A DNA stretch of 21,676 bases from a virus: positions 1-21,676 of the IMG/VR virus record IMGVR_UViG_3300010883_000588. One strand, written 5' to 3'. The position numbers were made by a program, and so were the translations under genes. Positions 1 to 6,814 of this stretch are shown here, in pieces (the first letter of the stretch is position 1; each line of letters starts with the position of its first letter). The notes under the pieces were generated by a model that did no database searches, was not told the origin of the DNA, and worked only from the letters and a program-made list of their open reading frames with translations.

Positions 1-34
1 ATATATGCAAGTAAATATAATAGAGGAGAAACCA

Positions 35-151
35 ATGACAAAGAATGTAAATACATATAATGTGTCTAGTTTATTCATCAATTTACAAGACAATGAACCG
101 AATAGAAATAGTAATCAGCTCAACAAAACAATAGAAGTGTATCTAATATGA
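35..151 (+). CDS. Small hypothetical protein (38 aa, possibly longer at its N-terminus)
   Basis: This short frame starts at an ATG preceded by GAGGAGA, the only clear Shine-Dalgarno-like sequence seen in the window. The product has 38 residues, is rich in Asn, and shows no recognisable motif. The same frame is open leftwards to the window edge and holds another in-frame ATG at 5, so the true start could be at 5 or outside the window. The stop codon TGA (149-151) overlaps an ATG at 148. That ATG opens only a 16-codon frame ending at 198, which I do not call a gene. The support is the ribosome-binding-like sequence and the position at the head of a run of tiny same-strand frames. Function unknown. 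Confidence 0.35.
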   Translation: MTKNVNTYNVSSLFINLQDNEPNRNSNQLNKTIEVYLI

Positions 152-191
152 AACAAAACAAGGTAAAATGTAACTTATATGAAACATTAAC

Positions 192-212
192 AAACTAAAA
201 CAATAGATATGG
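192..212 (+). repeat. 21-bp direct repeat, copy 1, over a start codon
   Basis: A 21-base sequence beginning AAACTAAAACAATAG and ending in ATATGG is identical at 192-212 and 359-379. In this copy it supplies the leader and ATG (209-211) of the 54-residue protein. The duplication looks like a reused translation-initiation region. Confidence 0.8.
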
Positions 213-373
213 CAGAAAATAAACAGTGTCCAACATGTGGACAAGACTATCCAAAGTATTCAACTCATGGAGAAGTAAATGAAACTCCAATAGAGGAGTT
301 AATAGAAAAACATACAGGTATGAAGTATGAAGATTACTTAAAGCAGAAACAACGTAAGAAACTAAAACAATAG
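209..373 (+). CDS. Small hypothetical protein with a CPTCG motif (54 aa)
   Basis: This 54-residue frame starts at the ATG inside the first copy of the 21-bp repeat. An in-frame stop at 188-190 rules out a longer start. Near the N-terminus lies a CPTCG knuckle (residues 7-11), the type of half-site seen in zinc ribbons. No second CxxC pair is present, so zinc binding would need a dimer or other ligands. The rest is charged and helical, ending in a Lys/Gln-rich tail encoded by the second copy of the repeat. The next gene starts 3 nt after the stop. Function unknown; a small early protein of a phage is the likely context. Confidence 0.55.
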   Translation: MAENKQCPTCGQDYPKYSTHGEVNETPIEELIEKHTGMKYEDYLKQKQRKKLKQ

Positions 374-379
374 ATATGG
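359..379 (+). repeat. 21-bp direct repeat, copy 2, over a start codon
   Basis: This copy is identical to 192-212. It encodes the last four residues and stop codon of the upstream 54-residue protein and also the leader and ATG (376-378) of the next small gene. It therefore serves as both coding sequence and initiation region. Confidence 0.8.
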
Positions 380-486
380 AACAAACAAAAGAAATAGTTA
401 TTAATATTGCAGAGATAAAAATACTGTGGTGTATCCTTGGTGGTATACTAGGTTTTATACTTTGTGAAATAAAAAATAGACAATAA
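376..486 (+). CDS. Small predicted single-pass membrane protein (36 aa)
   Basis: This 36-residue frame starts at the ATG in the second copy of the 21-bp repeat and ends in TAA at 484-486. A hydrophobic run (about residues 16-31, containing LWCILGGILGFILC) is long enough for one membrane span. It is preceded by a mildly charged N-terminus and followed by a short basic tail. The stop overlaps the next ATG as TAATG, which suggests translational coupling. No family is recognised. Small membrane proteins are common in phage early regions, but no role can be assigned. Confidence 0.5.
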   Translation: MEQTKEIVINIAEIKILWCILGGILGFILCEIKNRQ

Positions 487-737
487 TGGGACAAATGAAA
501 TGGGTGTATAGTCTTGCCCAAAATGGAAGACTAGAAGAGTACATGCAAGTATATTATAAGAACTTAGGTAAGAATTGTGCTGGGTTTACATACAATGGAA
601 AGTTTTTAACTATGGTTCGTGCTGCAGCAGTATTAAAGTTATTAAAAGATGCGGATAAACAATATCAAGAGCACATTGACCAACAAGCAGAAATGTTGAT
701 TGATGGTTATACTGATATGCAATACTTAGAGCAATGA
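486..737 (+). CDS. Hypothetical protein (83 aa)
   Basis: This 83-residue soluble, mostly helical protein starts at an ATG that overlaps the previous stop (TAATG). It ends in a TGA that overlaps the polymerase ATG (ATGA at 734-737). Double coupling to both neighbours supports it as a real gene. It contains several aromatic residues and a central helix (MVRAAAVLKLLKDADKQY), but no catalytic or metal-binding motif that I can name. Co-transcription with the polymerase suggests a replication-linked role, which is inference only. Confidence 0.7.
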   Translation: MGQMKWVYSLAQNGRLEEYMQVYYKNLGKNCAGFTYNGKFLTMVRAAAVLKLLKDADKQYQEHIDQQAEMLIDGYTDMQYLEQ

Positions 738-2632
738 TTTATTTAGTAGATGGTTCAACACAAACAATGCCTTCACCTCATTTTCAGTTGGGAACAATTG
801 ATGATGTGGTTAGGTATTGTGCTACTAAGCAAGTATTAGGTGTAGATACAGAAACTGAAGGTTTAGATTTCACATCTAAGAAAATGATTATGTTTCAAAT
901 TGGTGATAATGAAAAACAATTTGTCATTGATACAAGAATTGTAAGCATTGAACCACTACGAAATATTTTAGAAGCTAAAACAATTACAAAGATATTTCAT
1001 AACGCTAAGTTTGATTATAAGTTTATAAGGAAATGGTCAGATATATGTTGTGAAGGTATTTATGACACGTTTTTAACAGAACGTGTTATTAATTGTGGTA
1101 AGGATAAATATGGGTATGGACTTAAAGATGTGTGCAAGAGATATTTAAATGTAGATTTAAATAAAGATGTACGTAATCAATTTATAGGTTTAAGTGGTGA
1201 ACCATTTAAGAATGATCAAATAGTTTATGGTGCTAAAGATGTAGAGTATTTATTAAAAATACGTACGCATCAATTACCACTCATAGATAAACATAAACTT
1301 AATAATGTAGTTGATCTTGAAAATGAGGTAGTATCAGCATTTGCAGACATTGAGTTTAATGGTTTAGATTTAGATATAGAAAAGTGGTCTAAACTAGAAG
1401 CTATTAATACTGAGAATGCTGATGGTTTAGGAGAAGAGTTAGATGATATGATTAGAAATGATCACAGAGTCAAACATTTTGTATCTAGATATGTACAAAC
1501 AGACATGTTTACACCAGTTGAAGAGATTAGAGACATAGATATAAAATGGACATCACCTAAACAGGTGTTAGATGTATTTAATTGTCTTGTACCTGAACTT
1601 GACAACGTTAATGGTAAACAAATGTATAAGTATAGATTTAAGTTTCCTCTTATTGACAAGTATGTAAAATATAAAGAGGCTATGAAATTGTGTACTTCTT
1701 ATGGTGATGGATTCTTTAAAAACTTAGGAGCAGATAATAAAATACACACTAACTTTCATCAAATACTTGATACTGGGCGTGTTAGTAGTAGTAAACCAAA
1801 CATGCAACAGATACCTGCAGACAATGTGTATAGAAATTGTTTTACTGCTCCAGATGGTTGGAGTTTTGTAAGTGCTGACTATAGTTCACAAGAATTAAAT
1901 GTAATTGCATTTGGGTCTCAAGATCCTGTGTGGTTAAAAGCTTTAAAAGAAGAGCAAGACTTGCATTCAACATGTGCTGAACTAGTATATGGAGATGAAT
2001 GGATTAACTGTGCTGAGGATAGTTGTATTTATATGACAAAGAAACAGAAATGTAATTGTCCATCACATAAAAAACTTAGAACAAATGTCAAAACTATTAA
2101 TTTCGGTCTTGCTTACGGGATGGGTCCTAATAAGCTTTCTGATACTCTTAATATCAGCGTGGACGCAGCTAAAGAACTCATCGAAAAATACTTCAAAGCC
2201 TTTCCGTCAATCAAAGGATTCTTAGATAAACTAGGGAACTTTGGTAAACAATTTGGATACATTAAAACATTTCCTCCTTATAATAGGAAGAGGTGGTTTG
2301 ATAACTGGTATCCTAAAATTTGGACAAATAAATCATCAATGATGGAGCTTGGTAGTATTGAAAGAGCTAGTAAGAATACACCTATTCAAGGAGCTAGTGC
2401 TGACATGACTAAGAGGGCTTTAGTATTAATGCGTGAGTATATAAGCTACAATGATGTTCCTGTTAAACTAGTAATGACTGTACATGATCAGATAGATACT
2501 ATATGTAGAGAAGACTGGTTAGAAGTATGGACAAGAGACATGAAACATTTAATGGAAGTAGCTGCTAAAGAAATAGTAACTAACGGCCTGTTAAAAGCTG
2601 AAGTCTCAGTAAGTAATTGCTGGGAAAAATAA
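734..2632 (+). CDS. Family A DNA polymerase with 3'-5' exonuclease domain
   Basis: This is the replicative DNA polymerase of the phage, a two-domain family A enzyme (632 aa) without a 5' nuclease domain; that activity is encoded separately at 15715. The N-terminal DEDD exonuclease shows Exo I (DTE, residues 38-40), Exo II (NAKFD, 90-94) and Exo III (YGAKD, 165-169). The polymerase domain has motif A (ADYSSQELN, catalytic D382), the following DLHS (409-412), motif B on the O helix (K453, F457, Y461) and motif C (H584-D585). Two features are odd. Motif C reads HDQ where the family usually has HDE, and a cysteine-rich insertion (C426, C431, C440, C442, H445) sits between motif A and the O helix. 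F457 at the sugar-selecting position is the form of most bacterial Pol I enzymes. The start overlaps the previous gene by 4 nt. Confidence 0.97.
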   Translation: MIYLVDGSTQTMPSPHFQLGTIDDVVRYCATKQVLGVDTETEGLDFTSKKMIMFQIGDNEKQFVIDTRIVSIEPLRNILEAKTITKIFHNAKFDYKFIRKWSDICCEGIYDTFLTERVINCGKDKYGYGLKDVCKRYLNVDLNKDVRNQFIGLSGEPFKNDQIVYGAKDVEYLLKIRTHQLPLIDKHKLNNVVDLENEVVSAFADIEFNGLDLDIEKWSKLEAINTENADGLGEELDDMIRNDHRVKHFVSRYVQTDMFTPVEEIRDIDIKWTSPKQVLDVFNCLVPELDNVNGKQMYKYRFKFPLIDKYVKYKEAMKLCTSYGDGFFKNLGADNKIHTNFHQILDTGRVSSSKPNMQQIPADNVYRNCFTAPDGWSFVSADYSSQELNVIAFGSQDPVWLKALKEEQDLHSTCAELVYGDEWINCAEDSCIYMTKKQKCNCPSHKKLRTNVKTINFGLAYGMGPNKLSDTLNISVDAAKELIEKYFKAFPSIKGFLDKLGNFGKQFGYIKTFPPYNRKRWFDNWYPKIWTNKSSMMELGSIERASKNTPIQGASADMTKRALVLMREYISYNDVPVKLVMTVHDQIDTICREDWLEVWTRDMKHLMEVAAKEIVTNGLLKAEVSVSNCWEK

Positions 2633-2635
2633 AAT

Positions 2636-2721
2636 AATGCAGAGAGGGGGTGCACACAACGTGCAAACAATAACTATAATTAGATTATTAAATGTTTTCT
2701 TTCTAACTCTCTCTCTGCATT
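2636..2721 (+). other. Non-coding gap with a potential three-way-junction RNA or DNA structure
   Basis: The 110-bp gap between the polymerase and the next gene holds nested inverted repeats. The outer arms AATGCAGAGAG (2636-2646) and CTCTCTGCATT (2711-2721) pair perfectly over 11 bp, extendable to about 15 bp with G-T pairs. Inside lie a hairpin TGCAC/GTGCA (2651-2655 with 2661-2665, 5-nt loop) and a second hairpin AATAACTA (2669-2676) pairing with TAG and TTATT (2681-2683 and 2685-2689), with one bulged A and a 4-nt loop. The 3' flank is T/A-rich. It could be a processing or termination element of the mRNA, a small RNA, or part of a replication origin. The fold is hand-drawn and no known RNA family is recognised. 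Confidence 0.5.
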
Positions 2722-2742
2722 TTAATTTAAATATATATAATT

Positions 2743-3096
2743 ATGAGTGAAAATTCAAGGGCTTTAATAGCAAAATATAAAGAGCGTAAATTTTTAAAAG
2801 ATTTGTATAATCAAAATGTTATTGAGATGGATGACTGGTTTAGATGTAGTGCTAAAGCAGAAGCTAATGAGAATCTTATAGCTTTAGTACCTGAATACAG
2901 AAAGAAACAAATCGTACGTACTTTTACTGATATGAGTAAATATCAATTAGATAATAAATTAAATCATAAACCAAGATATAAAAACATAAATAGAAATGAC
3001 AAAAAATATAAGGCAGACTCAAGTAGAGTCTTTAAAGAAATTGACTCCCTCCATAGGTTTGAGGCAGAAAAGCGTTTACGAAGTACTAAAAAGTAA
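2743..3096 (+). CDS. Hypothetical basic protein (117 aa)
   Basis: This 117-residue protein is helical and highly charged, with a Lys/Arg-rich C-terminal half. Its ATG follows an A/T-only leader typical of this genome. I recognise no domain. The final 34 codons share DNA with the start of the winged-helix gene in another frame (101-bp overlap from 2996). The basic tail suggests nucleic-acid contact, but this is inference. It lies directly downstream of the structured gap after the polymerase and may be the first gene of a new transcript. Confidence 0.65.
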   Translation: MSENSRALIAKYKERKFLKDLYNQNVIEMDDWFRCSAKAEANENLIALVPEYRKKQIVRTFTDMSKYQLDNKLNHKPRYKNINRNDKKYKADSSRVFKEIDSLHRFEAEKRLRSTKK

Positions 3097-3259
3097 AGGC
3101 ATGGCTACTAACCGTATGATTGCTAGACAATTAGGTTGGGACATTAATCGTGTAACAGGTAGGATGACTGAACTTGTAAATTTAGGTATGGTTACCACTA
3201 ATGGTACATATCAAGATAAAGAAACTAATAGAACTGTGACATTATGGAAAGCACTGTGA
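2996..3259 (+). CDS. Small winged-helix DNA-binding protein (87 aa)
   Basis: This 87-residue protein carries a winged helix-turn-helix at about residues 24-70. The order is first helix (RQKSVYEVLKSKG), recognition unit (ATNRMIARQLGWDINRVTGRMTEL) and a wing (NLGMVTTNG). The pattern 'T-N-x-x-I-A-x-x-L-G-x-x-x-N-x-V-T-x-R-x-x-E-L' is typical of small phage regulators of this type. The upstream ATG at 2996 is kept because the preceding MTKN...TQxESL segment resembles the N-terminus of such phage proteins. A shorter start at 3102 would cut the first helix. It overlaps the previous gene by 101 bp and the helicase by 16 bp. It may regulate transcription or assist replication initiation; its target is unknown. 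Confidence 0.8.
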   Translation: MTKNIRQTQVESLKKLTPSIGLRQKSVYEVLKSKGMATNRMIARQLGWDINRVTGRMTELVNLGMVTTNGTYQDKETNRTVTLWKAL

Positions 3260-4422
3260 GTCAAATTAATCAAATCAGAGATGTAGAACAACGTAAAGCA
3301 TTAAATGCTTGGGCCGGAGACGGCTTCATTGGTTCAGTGATTGCAGGTACTGGCTTTGGTAAATCAAGAGTTGGTGTGCTTGCAGCTAAATATATACTAG
3401 AAAAGAAATGTAGTCATACTCATGTTAAATCTATATTAATACTAGTACCTACTGTACAGTTACAAGATCAGTTTATTGAAGAGTTTATAAAATGGGGTGT
3501 ACCTACTGACAATGTAGAGGTAATATGCTATCAAAGTGCTTATAAATTAAAAGGTGAACACTATGATTTAGTTATATGTGATGAAATACATTTAGGTTTA
3601 TCTATAAAATATCGTAAGTTCTTTCAATATAATATGTATGATAGCTTGTTGTGCATGACTGCAACACTACCAGAAGAAGAAGAGTATAATGAAGTTCTTA
3701 ATAAACTAGCACCCACAGTATATACAATTACATTAGATAAATGTGTAGAATTAGGTATTGTTAGTCCTTATAAGATTACCTGTATACCGGTTAAACTGCG
3801 AGCTCAAGAAGCTATTGATTATAAGAAAATAAATAATAGGTTTATATATTGGAAGCTACAACTAGGTAATTTTGATGCATTTACTGAGGCAAAAAGAATT
3901 TTAGGAGATAAAAATAGTACTGCAGATCAGAAACGTGCAGCTGTAGGATTCTATCAAACTATTAGACAACGTAAAGCTATCATAGATTATGCAGCTGATA
4001 AGATAACGAAGTTTAAAAGTATTTATTATAAGAATGTAGATAAAAAAATACTTGTATTTGGTGGCGCTAATGATTTTACAGATCAATTGTGTGATTCTAT
4101 AGCCCCGTATGCAATGGCTTATCACTCTAAGAAAACTAAAAAGCAAAAAGATTTAGCTCTTGAGTTATTTAAAACTGGAGATATAAATGTGCTCTGTTCT
4201 ACTAAAGCTCTTAACCAAGGGTTTGATGTTCCTAATGCAAATATGGGGATAGTTTGTGGAATTACTAGTAAATCTTTATCTATGATACAGAGAGTTGGAC
4301 GTCTTGTTAGATTTCAAGAAGGTAAAATAGGTGATATTATAATACTGTATGTTGCTGATAGTCAGGAACAGAAGTGGTTAACTAACGCAACAAAAAATTT
4401 AAACAATGTTATTTGGAAATAA
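3244..4422 (+). CDS. Superfamily 2 DEAD/DEAH-like helicase
   Basis: This is an ATP-dependent nucleic-acid helicase or translocase (392 aa) with two RecA-like domains. Motif I is GTGFGKS (residues 35-41), motif II is DEIH (113-116), motif III is TAT (139-141), and motif VI is QRVGRLVR (349-356). A conserved NQGFDVP segment precedes motif VI. The size and motif set fit compact phage helicases of the UvsW/RecQ/RAD25-like kind, which act on branched DNA, R-loops or recombination intermediates. The start overlaps the winged-helix gene by 16 bp. No accessory nuclease or zinc domain is visible. Assignment to SF2 is firm; the exact substrate is not shown by the sequence. Confidence 0.93.
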   Translation: MESTVSQINQIRDVEQRKALNAWAGDGFIGSVIAGTGFGKSRVGVLAAKYILEKKCSHTHVKSILILVPTVQLQDQFIEEFIKWGVPTDNVEVICYQSAYKLKGEHYDLVICDEIHLGLSIKYRKFFQYNMYDSLLCMTATLPEEEEYNEVLNKLAPTVYTITLDKCVELGIVSPYKITCIPVKLRAQEAIDYKKINNRFIYWKLQLGNFDAFTEAKRILGDKNSTADQKRAAVGFYQTIRQRKAIIDYAADKITKFKSIYYKNVDKKILVFGGANDFTDQLCDSIAPYAMAYHSKKTKKQKDLALELFKTGDINVLCSTKALNQGFDVPNANMGIVCGITSKSLSMIQRVGRLVRFQEGKIGDIIILYVADSQEQKWLTNATKNLNNVIWK

Positions 4423-4434
4423 TTGTTTAAAATA

Positions 4435-4466
4435 TTTGTACATAATAATAGATTTTGTTATATTTG
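4435..4466 (+). promoter_or_regulatory. Candidate Bacteroidota-type promoter
   Basis: TTTG (4435-4438) is followed after 20 nt by TATATTTG (4459-4466). This matches the Bacteroidota primary-sigma consensus TTTG, about 19-21 nt, TAnnTTTG. It lies in the 96-nt gap after the SF2 helicase and about 53 nt before the ATG at 4519, so it would drive the loader-helicase block. AT-rich DNA can produce such matches by chance, but both boxes and the spacing agree. Confidence 0.55.
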
Positions 4467-4518
4467 TTCAAGATTCACAAATAAGTATAACAGAACTTTT
4501 TATAACCTTTACTGCCAT

Positions 4519-5070
4519 ATGAATGTTGATATAGATTTTGAAGTGTTAGAGCAAACAGGAATGTCTGCTGATGACTATTTATATCTTTATATAATACATA
4601 AGGAAAGTTATACTTATTTAAACAATCTTAATCTTAAACCAAATTTAGAGAAGTTACAAGAAGACGGATATATCAAGTTAGGCGAAACACCTGATCAACA
4701 TTTTATAAGACAAGAGTTCATTGACCTTTTCTCTTCTAATTTTGATCAGATGTTTGCTGAGCTTGTAAGTACGTATCCTATGAAAGTAATGACTCCAGAT
4801 AGGGGTGTTAGAATGTTACACGCTAAGGATCCAGATGCTTTAAATAATAAAAAAGCTAGAGACAGGTATGAAAAAATAGTAAAGAATAAGCTATACAAAC
4901 ATCAGCACATAATGAAATGTTTAGACAAAGAGCTTACTATTAATAGATTTAACCTGTCTTACATGCAAAATTTACAAACCTGGATTAATAACCATACTTG
5001 GGAAAAGTATGAAAACTTAGATGAAAATGACACAAAACAAGACACCAATAGGATCACAAGATCTCTTTAA
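4519..5070 (+). CDS. Hypothetical protein, possible helicase loader (183 aa)
   Basis: I place the start at the ATG at 4519. The frame stays open back to a TTG at 4423, but that stretch reads like non-coding AT-rich DNA and contains the candidate promoter. The 183-residue product has an N-terminal segment that could be a winged helix (about residues 8-55, ending in EDGYIKL). A middle segment follows (YPMKVMTPDRGVRML), then a basic stretch with KARDRYEKIVKNK, and a C-terminal MQNLQTWINNHTWEKYENL helix. The 3' end overlaps the DnaB-type helicase by 50 bp. This order, and a weak resemblance to phage proteins with a C-terminal tryptophan motif beside replicative helicases, suggests a helicase loader. 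That is inference; no ATPase motif is present. Confidence 0.7.
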   Translation: MNVDIDFEVLEQTGMSADDYLYLYIIHKESYTYLNNLNLKPNLEKLQEDGYIKLGETPDQHFIRQEFIDLFSSNFDQMFAELVSTYPMKVMTPDRGVRMLHAKDPDALNNKKARDRYEKIVKNKLYKHQHIMKCLDKELTINRFNLSYMQNLQTWINNHTWEKYENLDENDTKQDTNRITRSL

Positions 5071-5971
5071 AGATAGAGGGTTTAAGAGTATAAGGAAAGC
5101 AATCAGCGCCTCTCTACATCAGGTAGCAGACGGTATGAATGGTAAACGTAAAGTTTATCCTACTAAATGGAACAGACTAAATAAGAATTTACTTGGAGGT
5201 TTACAGCCAGGTAAGATGTATGTAGTTGCAGGTCGTCCAGGTGTAGGTAAATCAGCGTTTAGTAATCAACTTATCTTTGACTTACTAGATAGAAACATAG
5301 GTAAAAACTTATTAGTATTATACTGGAGCTTTGAGATGCCGGGGTATCAACAGATACTGCGTGCAGGTTCAAAAGGTATAAATAAACAAGTAGGAGACTT
5401 ATTATCAGTAGAAAAGAGATTAGACAACGCTGAGTATATGAAATTTAAAGAAGAAGTTATGAAGTACGGGAATTATCCTGTATATTTTAACAACGTTCCT
5501 AGAGATATAGAATTTATTAAACAAGCTAATATAGATGTAGCTAACAAACGCCCAGACTCAATCGTAGTTAACGTATTTGATCACTCTCGCTTGATACTAA
5601 GCAATAAAGAGATGGAATTACAAAAACTTAATGATGTAAGTAAAGGATGTATGTGGATGCAATCACAATTAGGATGTATTAATATACTATTGTCTCAGCT
5701 TAACCGGAACATAGAGTCAGAGCATAGAGCTAAGGCTCAGTATCAACCACTATTAACAGATTTATTTGGTGGTGATAGTATAGGTCAAGATGCACATGTA
5801 GTTATGATGCTGCAACGACCTCATGATTTGTATGGTATTACAGAAAAATATTGTAATGAAGATCCTAAAGGATTACTAGCTGTACATATAGAAAAGAACA
5901 GGGATGGTTTGTTAGGTATGATACCTTATGAAGCAGAAATGTCAACGTTTACAATTAAAGAAAGAGAATAA
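5021..5971 (+). CDS. Replicative DNA helicase, DnaB/gp4-type (SF4) ATPase domain
   Basis: This 316-residue protein corresponds to the C-terminal helicase domain of DnaB, with only a short N-terminal linker. Hexameric helicases of this kind unwind the fork 5'-3'. Visible motifs are Walker A GRPGVGKS (71-78), the catalytic Glu in SFEMP (E105), a Walker B strand ending in D187 (NVFDHSRL), the H4 sensor with Q226 (LLSQLNRN) and the arginine-finger-like KNRDG (292-296). The DnaB N-terminal collar is missing and no primase domain is fused; the primase is separate at 8010. The first ATG at 5021 overlaps the upstream gene by 50 nt, and a second in-frame ATG at 5027 is equally possible. Confidence 0.92.
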   Translation: MKMTQNKTPIGSQDLFKDRGFKSIRKAISASLHQVADGMNGKRKVYPTKWNRLNKNLLGGLQPGKMYVVAGRPGVGKSAFSNQLIFDLLDRNIGKNLLVLYWSFEMPGYQQILRAGSKGINKQVGDLLSVEKRLDNAEYMKFKEEVMKYGNYPVYFNNVPRDIEFIKQANIDVANKRPDSIVVNVFDHSRLILSNKEMELQKLNDVSKGCMWMQSQLGCINILLSQLNRNIESEHRAKAQYQPLLTDLFGGDSIGQDAHVVMMLQRPHDLYGITEKYCNEDPKGLLAVHIEKNRDGLLGMIPYEAEMSTFTIKERE

Positions 5972-5972
5972 A

Positions 5973-6128
5973 ATGCAAACAATAATGATAACATTTCTTA
6001 TGGTTATAGTAATAATATATTTTATTGTTATAATAACAAATGCTCTTGAAAAAGACAGAAATAAACTAATAGAAAATTTAAACAAATTTGAAGAAAATGG
6101 AGTTACCAAAAAAGAAGGTAAAGGCTAG
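5973..6128 (+). CDS. Small single-pass membrane protein (51 aa)
   Basis: Translation from the ATG at 5973, just after the helicase stop and an A-rich leader, gives 51 residues. The N-terminal half is strongly hydrophobic (about residues 3-24, MITFLMVIVIIYFIVIIT), which is enough for one membrane helix. It is followed by a charged Glu/Lys/Asn tail probably in the cytoplasm. A longer frame from 5928 would lie inside the helicase gene and is less likely. The 3' end overlaps the next ATPase by 32 bp. Function unknown. Confidence 0.6.
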   Translation: MQTIMITFLMVIVIIYFIVIITNALEKDRNKLIENLNKFEENGVTKKEGKG

Positions 6129-6795
6129 CCGTAAATCGCCTAAAAATATGATAATATATGGAGCACCTAAAATAGGGAAGACTACAGTATTATCACAACT
6201 AGATGATTGCTTAATCATTGACTTAGAAGATGGCTCAGATATGGTAGATGCTTTAAAAGTTAAAGCAAATAGCCTGAGTGATTTACAAGCTATTGGTGCA
6301 GCAATTATGAAGGAAGGAAGACCGTATAAATATATAGCTATAGATACTATATCTAAGCTAGAAGATTGGTGTGAAGGATACGCTAAACAAATTTATATGA
6401 AAACTCCTATGGGTAAAAGCTTTGAGAAAAATAATCCCGGAACCTCAGTTCTATCATTGCCAAATGGCGCAGGCTACTTATATTTAAGATTAGCATACAA
6501 AGAATGGATGGACAAGTTAGGCAAACTAGCGGATCATATTATCTTAGTTGGACACCTAAAAGATAAGATGCTTGAAAAGAAAGGTAAAGAGGTTGCTGTT
6601 AAAGACCTTGATTTAACTGGTAAGATTAAGCAGATTACTTGTACAAATGCAGATGCAGTTGGATACATATTTAGAGAAGGAGAAGAGACTATGATTTCTT
6701 TTGATTCTTTAGATGATATAACTGCTGGAACCAGATGTGCGCACTTAAAGGGCAAGACCATGCCTTTAGAATGGTCAAAAATATTTATAGATTAA
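6097..6795 (+). CDS. RecA-like P-loop ATPase, AAA_24/Sak4-type
   Basis: This is a compact single-domain RecA-fold ATPase (232 aa). Walker A is GAPKIGKTT (22-30), the next strand carries LIIDLEDGSD (39-48), and Walker B is YIAIDT (79-84). A later strand, HIILVGHLKD, fits a sensor position. Phage proteins of this type (Pfam AAA_24; Sak4-like) bind ssDNA and aid single-strand annealing recombination, often with a phage SSB, which is encoded two genes downstream. I use the ATG at 6097 because the frame upstream of it offers only a TTG. The basic N-terminus (PKKKVKASRKSPK) may touch DNA. The ATPase fold is certain; the Sak4 role is inferred from family and context. Confidence 0.85.
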   Translation: MELPKKKVKASRKSPKNMIIYGAPKIGKTTVLSQLDDCLIIDLEDGSDMVDALKVKANSLSDLQAIGAAIMKEGRPYKYIAIDTISKLEDWCEGYAKQIYMKTPMGKSFEKNNPGTSVLSLPNGAGYLYLRLAYKEWMDKLGKLADHIILVGHLKDKMLEKKGKEVAVKDLDLTGKIKQITCTNADAVGYIFREGEETMISFDSLDDITAGTRCAHLKGKTMPLEWSKIFID

Positions 6796-6814
6796 CCAAT
6801 TAAACCAATTAAAC
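6794..6814 (+). promoter_or_regulatory. AACCAATTAA leader element, tandem copy
   Basis: AACCAATTAA occurs here twice in tandem (from 6794 and from 6803) immediately before the ATG at 6815. The first copy begins 21 nt upstream of the start codon. Related elements precede the genes at 7237, 10842 and 14442 at nearly the same distance. Confidence 0.5.

Noticed and set aside
195-521. 108-codon hydrophobic frame on the minus strand
   Set aside because: It lies opposite a run of + strand small genes with matching start regions and TAATG coupling. Its hydrophobicity is the mirror of A-rich codons, and it has no leader of its own.
2651-2665. TGCAC-ACAAC-GTGCA as a repressor operator on its own
   Set aside because: It is a short inverted repeat nested within a larger pairing scheme and no second copy was seen, so a structural role fits better.
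4423-4518. TTG-started 32-residue extension of the gene at 4519
   Set aside because: The stretch looks like AT-rich spacer with a promoter pattern. The ATG at 4519 is a better start.
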